Source of the DNA: Flavobacterium rhamnosiphilum
GTDB taxonomy: Bacteria; Bacteroidota; Bacteroidia; Flavobacteriales; Flavobacteriaceae
Length of the DNA stretch: 64,000 nt
Assembly: GCF_004349195.1 (NCBI RefSeq)
Contig: NZ_SMLG01000001.1
Span: 496,001-560,000, forward strand
Direction: 5' to 3'
The notes under the pieces were generated by a model. That model searched no databases, was not told where the DNA came from, and saw nothing but the letters and a program-made list of their open reading frames with translations. Below, piece by piece: positions 23,935 through 31,115 of the stretch. How positions within the stretch are numbered: the stretch's first letter is position 1; each line of letters opens with the position of its first letter. The translations under genes and the position numbers were made by a program.

Positions 23935-25275
23935 ATGAACAGGGTTTTAATTAAGAATGCCAAAATAGTAAATGAAGGAGTGATTTTTGAGGGCGATGTA
24001 TTAATTGAAAATGACTTAATTGTTGAGATTTCAGAAAGTATTAGTGCCAAATCCTCTCAATGTAAAATCATTGATGCCGAAGGGAATTATTTGATTCCGG
24101 GCGCGATTGATGATCAAGTGCATTTTAGAGAACCAGGACTGACGCACAAAGGAGACATAGAATCAGAATCTAAAGCGGCGGTTGCCGGTGGAATTACTTC
24201 CTATATCGAACAGCCCAACACGATTCCGAATGCGGTTACCCAAGAAATATTAGAGCAAAAATACGAGTTGGCTGCCCAAAAATCGTATGCGAATTATTCT
24301 TTTATGATGGGCGCAACCAACGATAATTTGGAAGAAGTTTTAAAAACAAATCCAAAGAATGTTGCCGGAATAAAAATATTCTTAGGTTCCTCAACAGGAA
24401 ATATGTTGGTGGATAATGAAGCCACTTTAGAGAAAATATTTTCGAGTACACCCATGCTTATTGCGGTGCACTGTGAAGACGAGGCGACTATCAAAAATAA
24501 TTTAGAGAAATACAAAGCTGAGTATGGTGAAGATGTTCCTGTTACGGTTCATCACCTTATCCGAAGCGAGGAAGCGTGTTATATTTCGTCTTCCAAAGCG
24601 GTTGCTCTTGCTAAGAAAACAGGGGCCCGCTTGCATATTTTTCATCTTTCGACTGCCAAAGAAATGGATTTGTTTACAAACAAAATTCCTTTGGAAGACA
24701 AGAAAATCACTGCCGAAGTTTGTGTGCATCATTTATGGTTTACCAATGATGATTATGCTACTAAAGGCAATTTAATCAAATGGAATCCAGCTGTAAAAAC
24801 AGCTAATGACAGAAAAGCGCTTTGGGAAGCATTGCTGGATGACAGAATTGATGTGATTGCTACGGATCACGCACCGCATACTTTGGAAGAAAAAAAACAA
24901 TCTTATTTGAATGCGCCTTCAGGAGGACCATTAGTGCAACATGCTGTAGTGGCTATGTTTGAAGCGCACCACCAAGGAAAAATAAGCATTGAAAAAATTG
25001 TGGAGAAGATGTGCCATAACCCGGCTAAAATTTTCAAAATAGAAAAACGTGGTTTTATCAAAGAAGGCTATTATGCGGATTTGGTAATTGTAAATTCAGG
25101 TTTGCCTTGGAGCGTAAAAAAAGAAAATATTTTGGCTAAATGTGGTTGGTCTCCATTTGAAGGTTTTACTTTTAAATCAAGAATTACCCATACTTTTGTA
25201 AACGGGCAATTGGTTTATACCGCTTTTAAAGTAAAAGATATTCGTGCAGGAAAACGTTTATTATTCGAAAGATAA
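23935..25275 (+). CDS. pyrC: Dihydroorotase
   Basis: Cyclises carbamoyl-aspartate to dihydroorotate in pyrimidine synthesis. A 446-residue amidohydrolase TIM barrel of the class I type. Landmarks are IDDQVHFREPGLTHKG (58-73), IKIFLGSSTGNM around the position of the carboxylated Lys, AVHCEDEATIK, LHIFHLSTAKEM and the closing Asp in VIATDHAPHTLEEK. The first metal motif is normally DxHxH, but here it reads DDQVH, so the first His ligand is Gln. I recall the same variant in other Bacteroidota, so the enzyme is probably functional with altered metal binding. It lies between the GT2 gene and the DUF4296 gene in one operon. Confidence 0.92.
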   Translation: MNRVLIKNAKIVNEGVIFEGDVLIENDLIVEISESISAKSSQCKIIDAEGNYLIPGAIDDQVHFREPGLTHKGDIESESKAAVAGGITSYIEQPNTIPNAVTQEILEQKYELAAQKSYANYSFMMGATNDNLEEVLKTNPKNVAGIKIFLGSSTGNMLVDNEATLEKIFSSTPMLIAVHCEDEATIKNNLEKYKAEYGEDVPVTVHHLIRSEEACYISSSKAVALAKKTGARLHIFHLSTAKEMDLFTNKIPLEDKKITAEVCVHHLWFTNDDYATKGNLIKWNPAVKTANDRKALWEALLDDRIDVIATDHAPHTLEEKKQSYLNAPSGGPLVQHAVVAMFEAHHQGKISIEKIVEKMCHNPAKIFKIEKRGFIKEGYYADLVIVNSGLPWSVKKENILAKCGWSPFEGFTFKSRITHTFVNGQLVYTAFKVKDIRAGKRLLFER

Positions 25276-25284
25276 AATTCATCA

Positions 25285-25710
25285 ATGAGAAAAATCATAG
25301 CACTTTTAACGATTGTAATACTATTTGTAAGCTGTAAAGAAGAAGTGGTGAATAAGCCGGAACGACTTATAGAGAAAGACGTTATGGTTGATATTATGTA
25401 TGATTTATCTATTTTGGAAGCCATAAGAAATCAAAACCCGGCTTCCTTGGATACCTTTAAAATAAATTCGAGAGATTATATTTTTAAAAAATATAAAATT
25501 GACAGTGCTCAATTTGCTAAAAGCAATGTCTATTATGCCTCTGATTATAATGAATACAAGAGCATGTTTGAACAAATCAGCAAGCGATTGGAAGCAAATA
25601 CAAAGAGTGTAGATTCTTTGGTCAAATTGCAAAAAAAGAAAAAGAATCCCATTATTAAAAAAAGAGCCAAGCAAACTAAAATTGGCAGGGATACTATAAA
25701 ATTAGAATAA
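25285..25710 (+). CDS. DUF4296 family lipoprotein
   Basis: A 141-residue protein with a lipoprotein signal (MRKIIALLTIVILFVSC, Cys17) and a mature part made of helices, including VMVDIMYDLSILEAIRNQNP, which matches the DUF4296 family of Bacteroidota. The C-terminus is very basic (KKKKNPIIKKRAKQTK). Function is unknown. It follows pyrC by 9 bp and ends the operon; the epimerase gene converges on it 9 bp later without a clear terminator. Confidence 0.82.
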   Translation: MRKIIALLTIVILFVSCKEEVVNKPERLIEKDVMVDIMYDLSILEAIRNQNPASLDTFKINSRDYIFKKYKIDSAQFAKSNVYYASDYNEYKSMFEQISKRLEANTKSVDSLVKLQKKKKNPIIKKRAKQTKIGRDTIKLE

Positions 25711-25719
25711 GTAAAGAAC

Positions 25720-26709
25720 TTAGAGATTAGAGATTTCTTTGATGTACTGGTTAATATTTATAAAATCAGTTTTCAAGATGTCTTTAATCTTTTGGTTAGA
25801 ATATATAGTTGTCGAATACGAAGCTTTTGCAGTTGTTTGAGTTAATTTCCTCTTCTGTTGAAAAGCATTCGAAACAAACCAATCCAATCTCCAAAGCATT
25901 TCCATAAAAAAGGGTTTTGCATGAATTTCAGGTCTTTTCACACTTAATGAATCGGCCATAGAATTCAGAATGTCACGGAAAACACTATTTTCTGCAATCA
26001 AGGTAAAGCGTTCATTCTTAATTTCGCTTTGCATTAATTGGTAAGCAATTCGAACAACATCAGTAACGGCAACAAATCCCGTTGAACCCAGCGTATAAAA
26101 TTTCAATCCGTTTTTTACTTTCGTAAAAAGTTCCCCACTTCCTTGTTCTCTAAAACCGGGACCAAGAATAACGCCTGGATTTACAATTATTACATCTAAA
26201 CCTTCTTGTTGCCCACGCCAAATTTCCATTTCGGCACCATATTTAGAAATGGCATAATCATTATGGGACTTCTCCGGATTCCATTCGGTTTCTTCCGTGA
26301 TGAATTTTTCATGAGGCAGTAAATCGCCCAGAGTAGCAATGGAGCTTACAAAACACAGTTTGTTAATTGCTTTATCAATGCAAAAATTAACAATATTTGC
26401 AGTGCCTTCAATGTTTGTTTTTCGCAGAAGATCTTCGTCTTTTGGATCAAAAGAAATCAAAGCGGCGCAATGATAGACTTGGTTTATTCCGGGGAAAGCC
26501 TGTTCTAATGAAGGGACATCGATAATGTCGGCCTGTACCCATTGGATGCAATCAAACAGAGCGGTTTTCGAGTATAAATCGAATACCGATTTTGTTTTTT
26601 GGATGCTTTCCGGATTTCGATAAATGGCGCGAACGGTCTCTCCATTTTCAATTAAATGAAGCAATAGATGTGCGCCTACTAAACCAGTTCCTCCTGTGAC
26701 TAAAATCAT
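25720..26709 (-). CDS. NAD-dependent epimerase/dehydratase family protein
   Basis: A 329-residue extended short-chain dehydrogenase. The Rossmann motif is VTGGTGLVGAHLLLHLIENG near the N-terminus, with the catalytic YAISK at about residue 152 and VNPGVILGPGF after it. The substrate is not evident from the sequence; family members of this type act on sugar nucleotides, dihydroflavonol-like or sterol-like compounds. It is a single gene, divergent from tyrS. Confidence 0.87.
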   Translation of the reverse strand: MILVTGGTGLVGAHLLLHLIENGETVRAIYRNPESIQKTKSVFDLYSKTALFDCIQWVQADIIDVPSLEQAFPGINQVYHCAALISFDPKDEDLLRKTNIEGTANIVNFCIDKAINKLCFVSSIATLGDLLPHEKFITEETEWNPEKSHNDYAISKYGAEMEIWRGQQEGLDVIIVNPGVILGPGFREQGSGELFTKVKNGLKFYTLGSTGFVAVTDVVRIAYQLMQSEIKNERFTLIAENSVFRDILNSMADSLSVKRPEIHAKPFFMEMLWRLDWFVSNAFQQKRKLTQTTAKASYSTTIYSNQKIKDILKTDFININQYIKEISNL

Positions 26710-26774
26710 TTTGTAAAGATAATTAGATTGTTCGATTTTTAGACAGATAGATTTTCAAATTATGCAATTAAAGC

Positions 26775-26782
26775 TATCTTTG
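26775..26782 (+). promoter_or_regulatory. -7 box for tyrS
   Basis: TATCTTTG, an exact TAnnTTTG match. Its last base is the first G of an in-frame GTG, which rules that GTG out as the start codon and places the start at the ATG at 26803. Confidence 0.6.
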
Positions 26783-26802
26783 TGAAAATTGATTTTTATA
26801 AA

Positions 26803-28101
26803 ATGAAAAATATTATTTCCGAATTACAATGGCGCGGCTTAGTTCACGACATCATGCCTGGAACCGAAGAGCAACTTCTAAAAGAAATGACAACTACTTA
26901 CATAGGATTTGATCCAACATCGGATTCCTTACATATTGGTAGTTTAGTGCCTATAATTCTTTTGGTTCACTTGAAAAATTTTGGACATAAACCTATTGCA
27001 TTGATTGGTGGAGCCACAGGAATGATTGGTGATCCATCTGGGAAATCGGATGAGAGAAATCTCTTGGATGAAGCGACTTTGAATCATAATGTAGAGGGAA
27101 TAAAAAGTGTTTTATCTCGTTTTTTAGATTTTAATTCGAATGAAATAAATGCGCCAGTTCTGGTAAATAATTACGATTGGATGAAGAATTTGTCATTCAT
27201 TAATTTCGCTCGTGACGTGGGTAAACGAATCACCGTGAACTACATGATGGCAAAAGATTCTGTAAAGAAAAGATTGTCCGGTGAAGGCGAAGGAATGTCT
27301 TTTACTGAGTTTACGTACCAATTAATTCAAGGGTATGATTTTTACCATCTGCACAAAGAATACAATTGTTTGTTGCAAATGGGAGGTTCTGACCAATGGG
27401 GAAATATTACAACAGGAACTGAATTAGTTCGTCGTATGAATGTAGGTGAAGAGGCTAAAGCATACGCCATGACTTGTCCTTTGATAACAAAAGCTGATGG
27501 TTCTAAATTTGGAAAATCCGAAGGAGGAAATGTTTGGTTGACGGCTGATAAAACTTCTGTTTATAAATTTTACCAGTTTTGGTTGAATACTACCGATGTT
27601 GATGCGGAAAAATACATTAAGATTTTTACTTTTTTATCAAAAGAGGAAATCGAAGTTTTAACAGAAAAACATAGAGAAGCACCACATTTACGTTTGTTAC
27701 AAAAACGTTTGGCCGAAGAAATTACGGTGATGGTACATTCAGCGGAAGATTTAGAAAATGCAATAAAAGCATCGAATATTTTGTTTGGAAATTCTACTTC
27801 AGATGATTTGAAACAATTGGACGAAGCGACTTTCTTAGATGTTTTTGATGGTGTTCCTCAAGCAGAAATCAGCAGAACAGAAATTGAAGCAGGAATTGAT
27901 ATCGTTGCTGTTTTGAATGAAAAAACAGGTTTTATGAAATCCAATGGTGAAGCAAGACGCGCTTTGACAGCTAATTCTATTTCAGTAAATAAAGAAAAAG
28001 TTGCCGAGGATTTTGTGCTTTCAACCAAAGATTTAATCAACAATCAGTTTGTATTGTTGCAAAGTGGAAAGAAAAATTATTTTGTGGTGAGAATTGTTTA
28101 A
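26803..28101 (+). CDS. tyrS: Tyrosyl-tRNA synthetase
   Basis: Class I synthetase that charges tRNA-Tyr. The class I HIGH motif is in [17 protein letters not shown], the tyrosine and tRNA site in [20 protein letters not shown] with [15 protein letters not shown], and the KMSKS counterpart reads KFGKS. The C-terminal 80 residues form an S4 RNA-binding domain ([20 protein letters not shown]). This is the bacterial TyrRS type 1. The start is set at the ATG at 26803 (432 residues) because the upstream in-frame GTG at 26782 lies inside the -7 box. No T-box or other leader structure was seen. Confidence 0.95.
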   Translation: MKNIISELQWRGLVHDIMPGTEEQLLKEMTTTYIGFDPTSDSLHIGSLVPIILLVHLKNFGHKPIALIGGATGMIGDPSGKSDERNLLDEATLNHNVEGIKSVLSRFLDFNSNEINAPVLVNNYDWMKNLSFINFARDVGKRITVNYMMAKDSVKKRLSGEGEGMSFTEFTYQLIQGYDFYHLHKEYNCLLQMGGSDQWGNITTGTELVRRMNVGEEAKAYAMTCPLITKADGSKFGKSEGGNVWLTADKTSVYKFYQFWLNTTDVDAEKYIKIFTFLSKEEIEVLTEKHREAPHLRLLQKRLAEEITVMVHSAEDLENAIKASNILFGNSTSDDLKQLDEATFLDVFDGVPQAEISRTEIEAGIDIVAVLNEKTGFMKSNGEARRALTANSISVNKEKVAEDFVLSTKDLINNQFVLLQSGKKNYFVVRIV

Positions 28102-28145
28102 TTGTTTGATTTGGTTAACCGAATAAACAAATTACCGAATAAACT

Positions 28146-29126
28146 TTAAATTACCATGAGGTTACAACCTCGAATATCAGAATTATCAAAACGTCCCAAT
28201 ACCTCGAAAGAGTTGTTGGGATTTTTTTTGCCCAAATCCTGCGTAGCGATAAACGAACAAGAATTAATGTTGGCCAAATCAATGACGTTGATTCCGCCTG
28301 TTTTTCCGTCTTGAATATAGGTCAAAGCATCTTCGGTGTCACGAACAAGGATTTGTATCCAAGAAGGGCATTCAAACACGCCGTTTCCTAAAGAATACGC
28401 TTGCGAAAGCAATTCGGTCATTCCATATTCAGAATGTATGGCTGAAACGCCAAATCCTTTGCACAATTGTTCGTGTAATTCTTCCCGAATCATTTCTTTA
28501 CGTTTTCCTTTCATGCCGCCGGTTTCCATGATAATGGTATGCTGCAGTTGAAACTGGTGTTTTTCTATTAAGTCCAATAAAGCAAAAGTAACACCGATTA
28601 AAATGACATTTTGACCGGCTTGGTCTAAAGCTATGAGTTTGGCAATCAGTTCGTCATGATTGTGCAGGTAAAAACCACTTTCGGGATGATTGGATAATGC
28701 AATTAAATCCTTGACCATGTAAATTAAGGAAGAACCTTCTCTTTCCAGATAGGATGGAAGCAAGGCTAAAACAACATAATCTTCAATATTGCCATAAAAT
28801 TCGGAAAATCCTTTGCGGTAACTTTCTTCATACAAGGTAACATTCGTAACCAAATGTTTGCTGGTAATCATTCCGGTTGTTCCGCTGCTGGTAAAGGTTT
28901 CCTGAATTGGATTGGTATTAGAAACCACTTCATGACTCTTAAAAAACTGAATCGGTAAAAATGGAATCTGCTGTAATGATTTTACTTTATGAGGATCTGT
29001 TTTCAAAAAATCGCAAAATTCTTGATAGACCAAGTTGTTTTCGTATTGGAAACGAAACACTTTCAAGGCGATTTTCTCAAACTGTTTTTGACTGGAAATA
29101 GCAAATATATCGGAGGATGTAATCAA
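28146..29126 (-). CDS. LuxE-like acyl-protein synthetase / ANL-type ligase
   Basis: A 326-residue protein of the short, LuxE-related branch of adenylate-forming enzymes. The adenylate loop ETFTSSGTTGMITSK (about 77-91), the METGGMKGKRKEMI segment, and HSEYGMTELLSQAYS in the centre match acyl-protein synthetase architecture. LuxE itself activates fatty acids for luciferase, but flavobacteria lack lux genes here, and relatives are annotated only as acyl transferases. The true acid and acceptor are unknown. It is a single gene converging with tyrS. Confidence 0.82.
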   Translation of the reverse strand: MITSSDIFAISSQKQFEKIALKVFRFQYENNLVYQEFCDFLKTDPHKVKSLQQIPFLPIQFFKSHEVVSNTNPIQETFTSSGTTGMITSKHLVTNVTLYEESYRKGFSEFYGNIEDYVVLALLPSYLEREGSSLIYMVKDLIALSNHPESGFYLHNHDELIAKLIALDQAGQNVILIGVTFALLDLIEKHQFQLQHTIIMETGGMKGKRKEMIREELHEQLCKGFGVSAIHSEYGMTELLSQAYSLGNGVFECPSWIQILVRDTEDALTYIQDGKTGGINVIDLANINSCSFIATQDLGKKNPNNSFEVLGRFDNSDIRGCNLMVI

Positions 29127-29226
29127 GAATTTTTTTTGTAAAAGTAATCAAAATTTTTAAGGGAAGCTCATTAACAAAATAGCAATAGTCTGTTTTTTTG
29201 GAATCCATTTCATTAGAATTCTGCAT

Positions 29227-29257
29227 AAAAAAAGCCCCAATAGGAATTGGAGCTTTT
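29227..29257 (-). terminator. Terminator of the T9SS-signal gene
   Basis: AAAAGCTCCAATT / AATAGGGGC-type hairpin on the minus strand followed by a T run, about 20 bp past the stop at 29277; a few pairs are imperfect. Confidence 0.7.
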
Positions 29258-29276
29258 GTATTTAAATGTTGACGTA

Positions 29277-29615
29277 TTATCTTATAATTAGTTTTCTGGT
29301 CGCAGATGCCTCTTTTTCATTAATTTTTATAATGTAGACACCTGAAGTTAGATTAGAGACATTAAGTTCTCTAGAACTAAGCATTGTTTGGAGCACTTTT
29401 TTTCCTAAAACATCAAAGATAATGATTTCTTTATCCAAGTCGTTTTTCGAAGTAATGTAGACTTTGCCATTACTCACAGGGTTCGGGTACAAGCTTAAAC
29501 CTTCAATTGCGGCGGTTTCTTGTGTTTTTGGTTGTTGCTTAGTTTCCTGAGCACTAGCGCTCATAGAGAATAAAAAAACCAATAAGATGGTGATATAAAA
29601 GTAGTTTTTTGCCAT
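29277..29615 (-). CDS. Very short secreted protein with type IX secretion C-terminal signal
   Basis: A 112-residue protein with a signal peptide (about 1-23, ending SASAQ), a linker of about 20 Gln/Thr-rich residues, and then directly a type A T9SS sorting domain. The latter runs LYPNPVSNGKVYI, IIIFDVLGKKVL, LNVSNLTSGVYIIKI and the final KLIIR. There is no room for a cargo domain, so almost the whole mature protein is the sorting signal that PorU normally removes. It may be a remnant, a decoy or a small surface peptide. The gene has its own terminator and lies 100 bp downstream of the phosphate-regulated lipoprotein, separated by a terminator. Confidence 0.85.
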   Translation of the reverse strand: MAKNYFYITILLVFLFSMSASAQETKQQPKTQETAAIEGLSLYPNPVSNGKVYITSKNDLDKEIIIFDVLGKKVLQTMLSSRELNVSNLTSGVYIIKINEKEASATRKLIIR

Positions 29616-29670
29616 TGGATTAGTTTGAATAGTAAATATACAAAAAATAATTCAAAAAGCGTACCAAAAA

Positions 29671-29698
29671 AAAACATCCTGAATCCTCAGGATGTTTG
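29671..29698 (-). terminator. Terminator of the helix-repeat lipoprotein gene
   Basis: AACATCCTGA / TCAGGATGTT perfect stem followed on the minus strand by a run of nine T residues, about 25 bp past the stop at 29721. Confidence 0.88.
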
Positions 29699-29720
29699 AT
29701 ATAAATAAAAGAGATGTTTT

Positions 29721-30932
29721 TTATAAATTCCCTAATAAATTAACGCCATCTACAATAGCCCATGCTCCAGGAGTCAATACTGCTCCAGTTGCGGTTGTAC
29801 TTGTTGTGAAGTTTGCTGGTAAAAATGTAACGGTGAAAGCTGCACCAGCACCCCATTGAGAAGTATTGCTGTCTGCAATTTTTACATTCAACATTTTTAT
29901 TTTACCGGTAAGAACTTGATTAGTGTTTGTAGCAGCATCTTGTATTCTAACGGCAACGGCATTTATTGTTGCAGTTCCTGAAGTTACAGTATTTGTGTAT
30001 CCTGAAATTACTACATTACTATATTCTCCGTTTCCTTCTTTTTTGAATTGGATTGCATCAATTTCAAGTGGATTTCCAGCTTCAGTTGCAGTGCCGGCAG
30101 CTCTTCTTAAAGTAATGTTAGATACTTTAGGGAAGAATGCATTGTTCACACTTTTCGCTTCAATTTCCATTCCAAAATTTCCAGCTCCAGTTTGGTAAGC
30201 ATACCAGTTAGTATTAGCTTGACCTTGCCATCCATCTTGCCAGTCAAAAGAATCATCTGTGTTTCCGTAAGAAATAAGGTTTTTAGCACTTACTGTTCCT
30301 CCGTAAAATTCAAAACCATCATCAGCTCCTTTGTATGAAACTAAGTTTTCTAATACTGTTCCAGAACCTACTGAGTAGAATGAGAAACCATTCATTTCAG
30401 AATTTCCGTCAAGGATTTTTTTACCTGCATATTCTACTCGTACATATTTCAAAGAACCACCATTATGAGCAGCATTTGTACCACCGTAAACAATATTTGT
30501 TCCGTCTTCAGAAGTTGCAGTTGTAATAGGAGTTCCGTCAGTCGTTTTTCCAGAAACGATAGGAGCATCACCAAACATGATTATTCCACCCCAAGAACCT
30601 GGAGTTTTAGATTTTTCAGTAAATACAACAGGTTCTGCAGCAGTTCCTGAAATATTTAATTTCCCGCCTTTTTCAACCAATAAAGCATCGGGACCATCAA
30701 ATGCATCAGCAGTAATCACTGAACCAGCTTCAAAAGTTAAAGTAGCATCACTTTTTACTCTAACAGTACCTTTAATAGTATAAACACCTTTTACATACGT
30801 TTTTGCTGCTGTGATATCTCCTGTGATTTCACCCGTTGCAGTCGGTGGAGTAGTTGCTACATCGTCATCACTTGAAGTACAACTTGTAAAAACCAAGCTC
30901 AATAATGCAAGACTGAATACTAATTTTTTCAT
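29721..30932 (-). CDS. Probable surface lipoprotein with right-handed parallel beta-helix-like fold, Pho-box controlled
   Basis: A 403-residue protein with a lipoprotein signal (MKKLVFSLALLSLVFTSC, Cys18). CTSSDDD follows the lipobox; acidic residues at this place act as a surface-export signal in related Bacteroidota, so surface display is likely. The mature part is rich in G, T, N and short strands with regular turns (GTVRVKSDATLTFEAGSVIT, then KGGKLNISGTAAEPVVFT, then GTVLENLVSYKGADDGFEFY) resembling a right-handed beta helix. I cannot name the family. A -7 box and three TAAC/TAAT repeats at 11-bp steps precede it, as for pstS. It lies 183 bp downstream of the TonB receptor gene, which ends in its own terminator. 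Confidence 0.75.
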   Translation of the reverse strand: MKKLVFSLALLSLVFTSCTSSDDDVATTPPTATGEITGDITAAKTYVKGVYTIKGTVRVKSDATLTFEAGSVITADAFDGPDALLVEKGGKLNISGTAAEPVVFTEKSKTPGSWGGIIMFGDAPIVSGKTTDGTPITTATSEDGTNIVYGGTNAAHNGGSLKYVRVEYAGKKILDGNSEMNGFSFYSVGSGTVLENLVSYKGADDGFEFYGGTVSAKNLISYGNTDDSFDWQDGWQGQANTNWYAYQTGAGNFGMEIEAKSVNNAFFPKVSNITLRRAAGTATEAGNPLEIDAIQFKKEGNGEYSNVVISGYTNTVTSGTATINAVAVRIQDAATNTNQVLTGKIKMLNVKIADSNTSQWGAGAAFTVTFLPANFTTSTTATGAVLTPGAWAIVDGVNLLGNL

Positions 30933-30978
30933 TTTTAATGATTTTAAAATTATAAGTTTTTTTGTTAATTATTTATTT

Positions 30979-31033
30979 CAAAAGTACTCTCGAGCTTCTG
31001 AAATTTAGTTACGTAATTGTTATTAAAGTATTA
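30979..31033 (-). promoter_or_regulatory. Pho-type operator and -7 box of the lipoprotein gene
   Basis: On the minus strand TAAT, TAAC, TAAC begin at exact 11-bp intervals (plus-strand 31030-31033, 31019-31022, 31008-31011). The -7 box TACTTTTG (30979-30986) starts 25 bp after the start of the last repeat, that is the 14 bp seen at pstS plus one 11-bp step. Confidence 0.65.
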
Positions 31034-31082
31034 TATAACAATGAATTTGATGTAAAGTTTATGTTACTTATGTAAATAAAAA

Positions 31083-31108
31083 AAAGAGCCATGACGGCTC
31101 TTTTTTTT
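31083..31108 (-). terminator. Terminator of the TonB receptor gene
   Basis: AAAAGAGCC / GGCTCTTTTT stem with a short loop, directly after the receptor stop codon on the minus strand; A and T runs on both sides. Confidence 0.85.
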
Positions 31109-31115
31109 GTTGTTT

